NCBI RefSeq assembly: GCF_001552655.1
Contig: NZ_BCRP01000001.1
Coordinates: 1 to 64,000 of the forward strand
Length of the DNA: 64,000 nt
From: Alicyclobacillus kakegawensis NBRC 103104
GTDB lineage: Bacteria > Bacillota > Bacilli > Alicyclobacillales > Alicyclobacillaceae
Reading direction: 5' to 3'
This document shows positions 28,143 to 36,266 of the stretch, one piece after another. Made by a program: the position numbers and the translations under genes. Positions within the stretch are counted from its first letter, which is position 1. Each line of letters opens with the position of its first letter. A model generated the notes under the pieces. That model saw only the letters and a list, made by a program, of their open reading frames with translations. It was not told where the DNA came from and searched no databases.

Positions 28143-29336
28143 CTACAATAATTTCAGATACTCGCTCTCCATAAACACGGTTCCCGCCGCGCCGACGGCA
28201 CCTGCATCCTCGCCCAAACTGGCCAAGACGATTGGACACTCTATCGGCGACATTCTCGCCACCCCTTTGCGGAGCCTATCCATCAACATATCTTTTGCAC
28301 CAGCAACCCCACCTCCAATAATCACAACATCCGGATCGAGCAGTACTAAGACATTGCTCAGCGCCGCAGCCAGATACTCCGAAACCGTGTCAATGACGCG
28401 AACCGCCAGCTCATCCCCTGATCCCGCCGCCGCGAAGACATGCTCCGAAGTGACTGGTGAAAACGCCTGCAATACAGAGGACGGATACTCTCCAAGCAAC
28501 TTCCGGGCCATGTTGGCAATCCCAACGCCAGAAGCGAACGTCTCGAGAGAGCCATACTCGAGAAAGCGCACCTCTCTTTCCGATGAGTTGTCGAATATTT
28601 GAAAGTACCCAATTTCCCCTGCATACCCTCTGCTCCCTCGATACAGCTGATTGGCGATAATGATACCTGCGCCGATGCCCGTACCGATTGTGATCATGAT
28701 GGCGTTCGACGCATCCTTGGCGGCGCCACGCCATCTTTCACCAATCACGGCCATATTGGCATCGTTTTCAATAAGGATGGGATTGGGGAGAATACCTGCA
28801 ACCACATTCCTGACATCGAGTTCATCAATGGCGAGTCCAGGTGCATTGGTCAAAAGTCCCGTGTGCGGATCTACAAATCCTGGAACACCAATCCCCGTGC
28901 CTAGAATTCTGTCTGCGGGGATCTGTGTTTCCGAGACAAATGCGGTAGCTTCCGAAGCTATGTACTCCACGGCCGCCACACCACGATATAAGGTCGATAT
29001 CTTCTTCTTAGCCACGATGTCGCCGGCCAGATTTACTAACGAAAAAATAGTTTTTGTCCCCCCCACATCGATCCCGAGGGCGAACCTCGAATCTGGGACA
29101 AACTGTAGATGAATCGGACGCCTCCCTCCATGCGCGGTCGATTCACCGGTTCCAGCTTCCCGTATCATCCCTTCCGCCAGCAGCTCATCGACGATAATCG
29201 ATACGACGGAACGGCTCATATTCAATTTCTGTGCGAGATCCGCTCGTGAGATAGGAGAATTCTCCCTGATCAATTGCAAAATGGCGGAACGGTTAAATTT
29301 TCTTATGTCAGATAAAGTGCCCTTCTTCAGGTCCAC
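28143..29336 (-). CDS. ROK-family transcriptional repressor (NagC/XylR type)
   Basis: 397 residues. An N-terminal winged helix-turn-helix (ISRADLAQKLNMSRSVVSIIVDELL) is followed by a ROK sugar-kinase-like domain with ALGIDVGGTKT, LGTGIGVPGFVD, MITIGTGIGAG and CSGG-region sequence lacking the classical Cys cluster: the segment reads GSRGYAGEIGYFQI where ROK proteins often have a zinc-binding C-x-C-x4-C a little further on, and I see none. First gene of the sugar operon; probably autoregulates it by sensing the released sugar. The GTG at 29336 is 8 nt from GAGGAG. Confidence 0.9.
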   Translation of the reverse strand: MDLKKGTLSDIRKFNRSAILQLIRENSPISRADLAQKLNMSRSVVSIIVDELLAEGMIREAGTGESTAHGGRRPIHLQFVPDSRFALGIDVGGTKTIFSLVNLAGDIVAKKKISTLYRGVAAVEYIASEATAFVSETQIPADRILGTGIGVPGFVDPHTGLLTNAPGLAIDELDVRNVVAGILPNPILIENDANMAVIGERWRGAAKDASNAIMITIGTGIGAGIIIANQLYRGSRGYAGEIGYFQIFDNSSEREVRFLEYGSLETFASGVGIANMARKLLGEYPSSVLQAFSPVTSEHVFAAAGSGDELAVRVIDTVSEYLAAALSNVLVLLDPDVVIIGGGVAGAKDMLMDRLRKGVARMSPIECPIVLASLGEDAGAVGAAGTVFMESEYLKLL

Positions 29337-29359
29337 AACTATAACTCCTCGTTTGTTTG

Positions 29360-29433
29360 AACTAAGTTCGAACTAACTATAGCTGAATGATAGACGGTAC
29401 ATGATTCTTTGTCAACTCCAAATTTAAACTAAC
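29360..29433 (-). promoter_or_regulatory. Promoter of the sugar operon bracketed by two operator-like repeats
   Basis: On the minus strand TTGACA (29415-29410), 17-nt spacer, TATCAT (29392-29387). Two related sites flank it: GTTAGTTTAAATTTGGAGTT (29433-29414, overlapping the -35) and GTTAGTTCGAACTTAGTT (29377-29360, downstream of the -10). The second contains a perfect AGTTCGAACT palindrome. Their position suits repression by the adjacent ROK protein. Confidence 0.7.
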
Positions 29434-29487
29434 AATATTTATTGATATAGCGCATAAGTGCATACATATCTACCGATATCGCGCCAC

Positions 29488-29527
29488 CAAAAAAAGAAAG
29501 AGACACCCATAAATGGATGCCTCTTTC
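29488..29527 (-). terminator. Terminator of the small gene at 29.6-29.9 kb
   Basis: A stem GAAAGAGGC.../...GTCTCTTTC with an inner CCAT/ATGG, then T7-8 on the minus strand. It separates the small gene from the sugar operon promoter. The stem is A/T-flanked on both sides, so it may also work from the plus strand. Confidence 0.75.
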
Positions 29528-29590
29528 TTATATATGTTAGCACACAACAGGAATCGTTGTCGCTGCTCCGCACACGGATAAGTATGAGTT

Positions 29591-29887
29591 TTACCACCAC
29601 CAGGCCCACGGACCGAGCGCAGCGAGTGCGAGAAATGGGAAGAATAGAAATGGAAACCAGGCCTCTTGAACGTCCTCCATGGACTGAGACATGTTCTGTA
29701 GTATACCCGTGTCTTCCGTATTGACGCTTGTGGCAGCCGCGAGGCGGGTCGTTCCGCCACCCACCGGACGTACATAAATGCCATCATGGGTCACGGAATG
29801 GAGAATTCCATGGTGAGTTGCGCCGTCTTTCGTCCGGAAGACGACATGCTGTCCAATAAACCGCATGCAATGGGCACGTGTAATCAC
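29591..29887 (-). CDS. Small conserved-looking protein, spore-former type
   Basis: 98 residues. The first half looks like a small Sm/SH3-like beta-barrel (FIGQHVVFRTKDGATHHGIL, GIYVRPVGGG); the C-terminus is very hydrophobic and aromatic (WFPFLFFPFLALAALGPWAWWW, here in part). Similar short proteins with a barrel plus FFPF tail occur in Bacillales spore formers, but I cannot name the family with certainty. The GTG at 29887 follows GAGGGGGAAATT. Followed by its own terminator. Confidence 0.7.
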   Translation of the reverse strand: MITRAHCMRFIGQHVVFRTKDGATHHGILHSVTHDGIYVRPVGGGTTRLAAATSVNTEDTGILQNMSQSMEDVQEAWFPFLFFPFLALAALGPWAWWW

Positions 29888-30004
29888 AATTTCCCTCCCC
29901 CTTCATTGATAAACAGGCGCCCGTTAAGGTCTGTCCATCAACTCGTGTACTTTATGCGTAATCAGTTGGTCAGATTGGACATATGGATTGGCGCGGTTTT
30001 TCAA

Positions 30005-30127
30005 TTAGCACACGGAAGTCGTTGTTGCTCCTCCATACCCGTATCCGGGAACGAACAAGAAGAACAGAACGAAGATAATCAGGAACACCACGGCCCAACG
30101 GGTATAGACGCCAAAGACCCCGTACAT
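30005..30127 (-). CDS. 40-residue hydrophobic protein (YjcZ-like sporulation type)
   Basis: The ATG at 30127 follows GGGGGGGAGTTGA, a very strong ribosome binding site. The product has a short N-terminus (MYGVFGVYTRW), one membrane helix (AVVFLIIFVLFFLFV) and a Gly/Tyr-rich tail (PGYGYGGATTTSVC). The layout resembles the small YjcZ-type sporulation proteins of Bacillales, with the Gly/Tyr segment at the C- instead of the N-terminus. Together with the gene at 29.6-29.9 kb it suggests a small sporulation-associated pair. Confidence 0.65.
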   Translation of the reverse strand: MYGVFGVYTRWAVVFLIIFVLFFLFVPGYGYGGATTTSVC

Positions 30128-30250
30128 TCAACTCCCCCCCTCCGTCGGTCGATACATTTAATGTTTTGGGGATCATCATGTTAAAGGATATCTGTCCTAG
30201 AAAATCGGCCCTTTTTCACACCCTTACCCCATCGTTCCACACGGGAGAGA

Positions 30251-31624
30251 TTAGTTACGCTGGCGTATGAACCACGGTTTCAGCGCGTACAGGACCAGCA
30301 GCACCGCAACACTGACCAAGCTGAGGACGAGCTGCGATCGATCCGTTGGGTGAAAGGCCATCGACACCATCACCACCACCATGCCCAGTATGCAGACGTA
30401 AGTCAGGTACGGATACGCCCACATGCGGACCCGCAACTGCTCCGCCGCCTCTTGCTCCAACTGCCGGCGCATGCGAAGTTCCGACACGGCAATCAACAGG
30501 TAGATGAACAATCCGACCGCGCCGGACGAGTTGAGCAGAAACATAAAAACGTGTTGTGGCGAGACGTAGTCCATGATGACAGACAGGTAACCGACCACCG
30601 TGCAAGTCAAGATGGCCCGCATCGGCACGCCGCGGCGATTGAGTCTAAGCAGGCCTCGCGGCGCGTTACCCTGGTGTGCCAGGGCAAACAGCATCCGGGA
30701 CGCCGTGTACAGACCTGAATTCAGGCAGGATAAGACAGCCGTCACCACGACCAGGTTCATGATGGTCGTCGCTCCCGGAATACCAAGCACATTTAACGCA
30801 CTGACGTACGGGTTCATCATCGCTTTCGAATCGTTCCACGGCAGGATTGTAACGACGAGGAAGATGGACAGGACGTAAAACACGAGCACACGCCAGATTA
30901 CCGAGTTCGTGGCTCTCGCGACTGCCCGGCTTGGCTCGGCCGATTCAGCCGCCGCGATAGTGACAATCTCAGACCCAAAGAAGGAGAAGATGAGCGTCGT
31001 CACACTCGCAAACAACGCGAGCACCCCGAACGGCGCGACCCCCCCGTGCGCCGTGAGATTTGAGAAATTCAGCCTGGCATGCGGCCACAGTCCGAGCACA
31101 TACAGCGAACCCAGGATGATAAACACGGTGATGGCCCCGACCTTGATGGAAGCAAACCAGTATTCAAATTCGCCGTACGCACGGACCGAGAAGACGTTCG
31201 TCGCCGTCAACAACACCAGCAGAATGAGTGACAGCAACCACAGTGGCACTTGCGGGAGCAGCCAGTTGTGCAACGTCAGCGCACCAGCAGTGGCCTCCAC
31301 CGCCACGACTATTACCCAAAAGTACCAGTATAACCAACCTATCAGAAAACCGGCCCAATCTCCGATTGCGATCCGTCCGTACTCCGCAAACGATCCCACG
31401 GACGGATGCGCCACTGCCATCTCCCCCAGCATGCGCATGATCAGGATGACCAAAACGCCGGCAAGCGCATAGGAGAAAACAGCAGCCGGCCCAGTCGATT
31501 GGATGACAGCCCCACTGCCGACAAACAACCCCGCGCCGATGACGCCGCCCAGCGAGATCATGGTCATATGACGCATTCGCAACGCTTTGTGCAAGGATTC
31601 CTGCTGTGTTTTCTGCTCCTGCAT
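30251..31624 (-). CDS. Amino acid permease, APC superfamily (AAT family, GabP/AroP-like)
   Basis: 457 residues, 12 predicted transmembrane segments. The N-terminus has the AAT signature LRMRHMTMISLGGVIGAGLFVGSG; FSFFGSEIVTIAAAES and RRGVPMRAIL are also typical. It is a proton-coupled amino acid importer; the substrate (for example GABA, aromatic or branched amino acids) cannot be decided. The ATG at 31624 follows GGAGG at 8 nt. Divergent from the binding protein at 31.9 kb. Confidence 0.9.
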   Translation of the reverse strand: MQEQKTQQESLHKALRMRHMTMISLGGVIGAGLFVGSGAVIQSTGPAAVFSYALAGVLVILIMRMLGEMAVAHPSVGSFAEYGRIAIGDWAGFLIGWLYWYFWVIVVAVEATAGALTLHNWLLPQVPLWLLSLILLVLLTATNVFSVRAYGEFEYWFASIKVGAITVFIILGSLYVLGLWPHARLNFSNLTAHGGVAPFGVLALFASVTTLIFSFFGSEIVTIAAAESAEPSRAVARATNSVIWRVLVFYVLSIFLVVTILPWNDSKAMMNPYVSALNVLGIPGATTIMNLVVVTAVLSCLNSGLYTASRMLFALAHQGNAPRGLLRLNRRGVPMRAILTCTVVGYLSVIMDYVSPQHVFMFLLNSSGAVGLFIYLLIAVSELRMRRQLEQEAAEQLRVRMWAYPYLTYVCILGMVVVMVSMAFHPTDRSQLVLSLVSVAVLLVLYALKPWFIRQRN

Positions 31625-31723
31625 TGAGATTTCCTCCGGTGATTAAGGTGAAAAGCGCCCGACGCAGACAAACGGCCCCTCCGCCCGTCCAGGCATATCA
31701 TGGTCATTGCGAGGGGCATCAAT

Positions 31724-31749
31724 ACACTCACGCGTCACACTCACGCGTC
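31724..31749. repeat. 13-bp perfect tandem repeat between divergent transport genes
   Basis: ACACTCACGCGTC occurs twice head to tail; each unit contains the ACGCGT palindrome. It lies in the promoter region between the permease and the binding-protein gene, so it may be a regulator site. An extended -10 (TGT-TATACT, 31843-31851) for the plus-strand gene lies about 100 nt further on. Confidence 0.6.
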
Positions 31750-31886
31750 GGCCCGCAGGTGCCCGTTCGCATGTACCCTGCCCAACCGGAGGAACTGTAT
31801 CCGAGCATTATTTCTGGGTCTACCATATACCACTAAACCCCGTGTTATACTGTGACATAAATCCATAAGAATAAGAGGTGCAACCT

Positions 31887-33560
31887 GTGAGCACGCTGAA
31901 GAAGACCGCTGTTCTCCTCCTATCGATACCAACTTTGGCAGCCGCCCTGACAGGGTGCGGAGCCACATCGCAACCCATATCCACCCATTCGACTTCGACA
32001 GGCAATCATCCCACCGAAGGCGGCGCGATTGAGATTGACAGCACCGCCGCCCCGCATCAATTGGATCCAGCCAAAGCGTTTGACGGGGTCTCGGAAGAGG
32101 TCGTTTTGGAACTGTACGACCAGCTGGTGACATACAAGGGCTCGACATCTACCATTGTGCCATCCGTGGCGGAGCGATGGACCGTTAGCCCAGACGGAAA
32201 GACCTATACATTTTATCTTCGCAAGGGCATCCGCTTCTGGAACGGAGACAAACTCACAGCGCAATCATTCATTGATGAGTTTGAGCGTGTCCTAAATCCG
32301 AAAGTGAATTCTCCTGTGGAAGGTTTTATCGATCCGATTGTTGTCGGATCCTCCGCGTATCACAAGGGAAAAGCAAAGACGGTTAAGGGCCTGGAGGCTC
32401 CGGATCCGTACACCTTGGTGATTCACCTGACCCAGCCGGAACCGTTCTTCCTGCAAATCCTGGCCATGCCCACATTTTCCGCCGTGGACAGTAAGTACAT
32501 TCAATCTGTAGGCGAGAATGCGTTCGATTCCACGTCGCCAATGGGAACCGGCCCGTTTAAGCTACGTCAAATCTCGTCCAACCAAGTGGTGCTGACGAAG
32601 AACCGAAATTATTGGAAGAAAGACCAGTACGGGAACCGCCTGCCGTATCTCGATAAGGTGACAATCAATGTGAACCCGAACGCTCAACTGGATGCCATTA
32701 ATTTCCAAAATGGCACGACCGCACTGATGGGGCAACTGACGGACGGGATCCCTTCCTCGTCTTACGCAAGCTTCATGAGCAATCCCAAATTGCGGAAAGA
32801 TATCGTCCGGACGGTCCGCAATGCAACCTTTTACCTAGGGTTGAACACCCACATGGCACCATTGAACAACGTGAAGGTGCGCCAGGCCATTGAGTACGCA
32901 ATTAACAAGAAGAAGATTGTCCAACTCATTGGAGGACGGGGGCTAATCGCCAACCAACCGCTCCCCCCAGGCATCCAAGGATACCTGCAACATCTGCCGT
33001 CGGAAGTAAACTATACATACGACCCGCCCAAGGCAAAGCAATTACTGAAGGAAGCGGGATACCCGAAAGGGGTTACCATCACCCTGTACACGTACGAAGA
33101 CCCAGACATGGTGAAGATCCTGCAAAGCATCCAATATGACCTGTCCCGGGTAGGCATCCGATCCAAAGTCAAGTCCTTGGCCCTCGGAGCTTACATGGAC
33201 TTGAACACGAACGGCAAGACGCAAGCGTTCCTGACCGACTGGGGACAGGACTATCCAGACCCGTCGGACTTCCTGAACTCTCTGTTCAACACGAACCAGC
33301 AGCCACAGAACAACTCGACGCTCTACTCCAATGCGTCAGTAGATCAGTGGCTGAACAAAGCGCAGACCGACACGAATACGTCGGAGCGCATGGAGCTATA
33401 CAAGAAGGTCACTATTCAGGTCATGAAAGATGCACCCATCGTCCCTCTGTATTACTCGGTCCGGACAGATGCCGTGCAGCCTTGGGTGCACGGCTACTAT
33501 GTGAGTCCATCCTTACGGGATCCTTTGCAGTATCTTTGGGTTGATTCAAAGCACAAGTAA
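31887..33560 (+). CDS. Orphan oligopeptide-type substrate-binding lipoprotein (SBP family 5)
   Basis: 557 residues. Signal peptide with lipobox ALTGC, then a family-5 binding domain (LDPAKAFDGVSEEVVLELYD; FYLRKGIRFWNGDKLTAQSF; MGTGPFKL; C-terminal APIVPLYY). No permease or ATPase genes adjoin it, so it either serves a transporter encoded elsewhere or acts as a sensor or chaperone-like binding protein. Of two in-frame GTGs, 31887 is chosen for its spacing to AAGAGG. It is only distantly similar to the sugar-operon binding protein at 25.1-26.8 kb. Confidence 0.88.
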   Translation: MSTLKKTAVLLLSIPTLAAALTGCGATSQPISTHSTSTGNHPTEGGAIEIDSTAAPHQLDPAKAFDGVSEEVVLELYDQLVTYKGSTSTIVPSVAERWTVSPDGKTYTFYLRKGIRFWNGDKLTAQSFIDEFERVLNPKVNSPVEGFIDPIVVGSSAYHKGKAKTVKGLEAPDPYTLVIHLTQPEPFFLQILAMPTFSAVDSKYIQSVGENAFDSTSPMGTGPFKLRQISSNQVVLTKNRNYWKKDQYGNRLPYLDKVTINVNPNAQLDAINFQNGTTALMGQLTDGIPSSSYASFMSNPKLRKDIVRTVRNATFYLGLNTHMAPLNNVKVRQAIEYAINKKKIVQLIGGRGLIANQPLPPGIQGYLQHLPSEVNYTYDPPKAKQLLKEAGYPKGVTITLYTYEDPDMVKILQSIQYDLSRVGIRSKVKSLALGAYMDLNTNGKTQAFLTDWGQDYPDPSDFLNSLFNTNQQPQNNSTLYSNASVDQWLNKAQTDTNTSERMELYKKVTIQVMKDAPIVPLYYSVRTDAVQPWVHGYYVSPSLRDPLQYLWVDSKHK

Positions 33561-33594
33561 AACTTCGTCAGACCCATGGAGTCATATTGTGTTG

Positions 33595-33660
33595 ACAGCC
33601 ACCAAACGCCGTCGAATCCAGCTGAAACATACGCTGGATTCGGATGCCGGTGGTGGCTGT
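33595..33660. terminator. Long hairpin between convergent genes
   Basis: ACAGCCACCA (33595-33604) pairs with TGGTGGCTGT (33651-33660), and the inner CGAATCCAGC (33613-33622) with GCTGGATTCG (33633-33642). It lies between the convergent binding-protein gene and acoC. No clear U-run follows on either strand, so a bidirectional terminator is likely but not proven. Confidence 0.55.
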
Positions 33661-33764
33661 ACAACTGTTTGTTGTGGGCAAGTGACCGGGGTCTCTCGCT
33701 TCCTACTTGCCCCAATCAACTCCACGCAGGTCTCTGCAGCCGACTCCAACCAGCCGATGCACCG

Positions 33765-35129
33765 TTATACAAGCATTCTTATCGGATCTTCCAAGTATTT
33801 CTTCACACTCCTGAGAAACCCAGACGCCGGTGCACCGTCCAACGCACGATGGTCAAACGTGAAACTCAGTGGCAGCAAGGCACGCGGCTGCCATTCACCA
33901 CTGACATACTTGGCGCTGTCCTGCACCGCGCCGACACCAAGGATGCCAATCTCTGGCGGATTGAGGATTGGCGTGAAGAATTCGACGCCATACCCGCCGA
34001 GATTCGTGACGGTGAATGTCGATCCCCCCGTTTCCGCGGACTCAAGCTTGCCGGAGCGGGCCCGGCGGCTGACGGACTTGATGGCCTTGGCCAACTGGAT
34101 GAACGACATCTTGCCAGCGTCACGAACCACGGGCACCAACAGGCCAGCATCGAGCGCCACTGCGACGCCGAGGTGGACAACTGGATATGGATGAATCCCT
34201 TCTTCCGTGATGTGGCCGTTGACGGCGGGATGATCCATCAACGCCAGCACCGCAGCGCGCGCGACGAGATCGGTCAGTGTACACTTCACGTCATACCTAT
34301 CGCGCACCCAATCCGCGTGCTTATTCAACAGAGCAACCGCGTCCGTCACATCTGCGGTCATTGTAATGGTCAACTGTGCTGACTGGTGCAAGCTCTGCAT
34401 CATTCGCGTGGCGATGGCACGACGCATGGCCGTCATCGGAAGCACAGCGGACTTCGCTTCCGCGCGTGGAGCAGGTGGGTGCCCCACCGCGTCGCCGTCG
34501 ATACCCAACCCGATTGCCGTTTTCGTATCAACAAAACGTTCTTGAGCGACACGTTCGTGTGGCGATCCGCCCGTCCCCAATACCGCTGCAGCCGATGAAC
34601 GGCCTTTGTCCTTATTGGCTGCCGCTCGTTCGACGTCCTCCTTCGTAATCCGTCCACCAGGTCCGGTTCCCGCAACCTGGCGGATGTCAACACCCAAGTC
34701 CCGCGCCAGCTTCCGTGCCGCCGGTGAGGCCTTCCGGGGCTGATTGACAGGGTGTGAAGGGCTTGGATCCTCTGCGAAGTGGAGATCCCTCATATCCGCC
34801 CTCAAGACTGAGACGGCTGACCCTGAACCTGCCGAAGACGCCATGCCGGTGGCACCTCGAGCATCGCCCGCCCCGACTGCTACACGCTCTCTGACTTGAC
34901 CGACGTACCCAATCACCGTACCGCAGGGGACGACGCCTTCATCCGGGACCAAGATGTCCAGCAGCACGCCGTCTTCCGGTGCTTCCACCTCATATTCAAT
35001 CTTTTCCGACCGGATTTCGACCAAGCATTCTCCCTTTTGCACAGGATCGCCGACTTGCTTTCGCCACGCGACCACGGTCCCTTCTTCCATTCCCATGCCC
35101 AATTTGGGCATGATGACTTCTACGGACAC
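33765..35129 (-). CDS. acoC: Dihydrolipoamide acyltransferase (E2) of an acetoin/2-oxoacid dehydrogenase
   Basis: 454 residues. An N-terminal lipoyl domain (IMPKLGMGMEEGTVVAW, lipoyl-lysine in SEKIEYEVEAP), an Ala/Gly linker, a peripheral-subunit-binding domain (ASPAARKLARDLGVDIRQV) and a C-terminal catalytic domain with the DHRALDG active-site motif. The E1 genes upstream are of acetoin type, hence acoC, but other branched 2-oxoacid complexes share this design. GTG start at 35129 after GGAGGG. No E3 (dihydrolipoamide dehydrogenase) gene follows; the shared cellular E3 is presumably used. Confidence 0.88.
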   Translation of the reverse strand: MSVEVIMPKLGMGMEEGTVVAWRKQVGDPVQKGECLVEIRSEKIEYEVEAPEDGVLLDILVPDEGVVPCGTVIGYVGQVRERVAVGAGDARGATGMASSAGSGSAVSVLRADMRDLHFAEDPSPSHPVNQPRKASPAARKLARDLGVDIRQVAGTGPGGRITKEDVERAAANKDKGRSSAAAVLGTGGSPHERVAQERFVDTKTAIGLGIDGDAVGHPPAPRAEAKSAVLPMTAMRRAIATRMMQSLHQSAQLTITMTADVTDAVALLNKHADWVRDRYDVKCTLTDLVARAAVLALMDHPAVNGHITEEGIHPYPVVHLGVAVALDAGLLVPVVRDAGKMSFIQLAKAIKSVSRRARSGKLESAETGGSTFTVTNLGGYGVEFFTPILNPPEIGILGVGAVQDSAKYVSGEWQPRALLPLSFTFDHRALDGAPASGFLRSVKKYLEDPIRMLV

Positions 35130-35193
35130 CCTGCATCCCTCCTTCCGAAACCTGTTGAGACGGCGAGGCGCTCAATGACCGACCCTTGAACCC

Positions 35194-36234
35194 TCACGAC
35201 ACTGCCGCAGCGATGGAACTGTCCCCAAGGAGCTCGGCGACGGTCTGGATAACCTTTGTCGGCGTCGGCAGGTACAAGTCTTCGAGAATAGGCGAGAAGG
35301 GTACCGGTGTATGGGGACCGGTAAGCCGCTTGATGGGAGCGTCTAGGCTGTCAAACCCTTTATCGGCGACCAGCGCTGCGATATCCGCCGCCACGCCGCA
35401 GCGAGCGGTGGCTTCATCAATCACAACGAGGCGGTTCGTCTTGGCGACGGACGCGAGGATGGTGTCCTCGTCGAGCGGGGATAGGCTGCGCGGATCGACG
35501 ACTTCCACGTCGATGCCCTGCGCGGCCAAGGTGTCTGCGGCGGCCAAGGCGGTGTGCACCTGTTTGCCAATGGCGACGATGGTCAGGTCCCGCCCTTCGC
35601 GTTTGACGTCCGCCTTGCCGAGTGGAATCCGGTAGTCCCCTTCCGGCACTTCCCCCTTGACGTTGTAGAGGGTCTTGTCCTCGAAGAACACGACCGGATC
35701 GTTGTCGGCGATGGACGTGAGCAAGAGCCCCTTGGCGTCGGCGGGCGTCGATGGCACCACCACCTTGAGGCCTGGAATGTGCGTGAACAGTGCGTATAGA
35801 CTCTGCGAGTGCTGGGCGGCCGCGCGGAATCCGGCGCCGTGCATGGTGCGGATGGTCAACGGCACTTCGGCTTTGCCGCCGAACATGTAGCGGAGCTTGG
35901 CCGCCTGGTTCATCAACTGATCCAGGCAGCTGCCGATGAAGTCGTTGAACATCAGCTCAGCCACCGGCCGAAGTCCCGTCGCAGCCGCCCCCACCGCAGC
36001 GCCGATGTATCCCGCCTCACTGATGGGCGTATCCAGTACCCTGTCTCGGCCGAACCGCTGCACCAGTCCCTTGGTCACCCCGAGGACTCCTCCCCACGCC
36101 TCGTTATCCTGCAGGTGATCCACCTGGGCTCCGCCCGCCACATCTTCTCCCATGAGAATCACGTTTTCATCCGCCGCCATGGCGATGGTCAGCGCTTCGT
36201 TGACGGCTTCGGAAAAACTGATGGATCGCGCCAT
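35194..36234 (-). CDS. acoB: Acetoin/2-oxoacid dehydrogenase E1 component, beta subunit
   Basis: 346 residues. Transketolase-type pyrimidine domain (SFSEAVNEALTIAMAADENVILMGEDV; TPISEAGYIGAAVGAA) and C-terminal domain (VEVVDPRSLSPLDEDTI; FSPILEDLYLPT). Forms the thiamine-diphosphate E1 heterotetramer with the alpha subunit. The ATG at 36234 follows GGAGGG; an ATG seven codons upstream lacks a site. Middle gene of the cluster. Confidence 0.9.
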   Translation of the reverse strand: MARSISFSEAVNEALTIAMAADENVILMGEDVAGGAQVDHLQDNEAWGGVLGVTKGLVQRFGRDRVLDTPISEAGYIGAAVGAAATGLRPVAELMFNDFIGSCLDQLMNQAAKLRYMFGGKAEVPLTIRTMHGAGFRAAAQHSQSLYALFTHIPGLKVVVPSTPADAKGLLLTSIADNDPVVFFEDKTLYNVKGEVPEGDYRIPLGKADVKREGRDLTIVAIGKQVHTALAAADTLAAQGIDVEVVDPRSLSPLDEDTILASVAKTNRLVVIDEATARCGVAADIAALVADKGFDSLDAPIKRLTGPHTPVPFSPILEDLYLPTPTKVIQTVAELLGDSSIAAAVS

Positions 36235-36266
36235 AGGAATCCCTCCATCCTTCAATCAATCATCAA

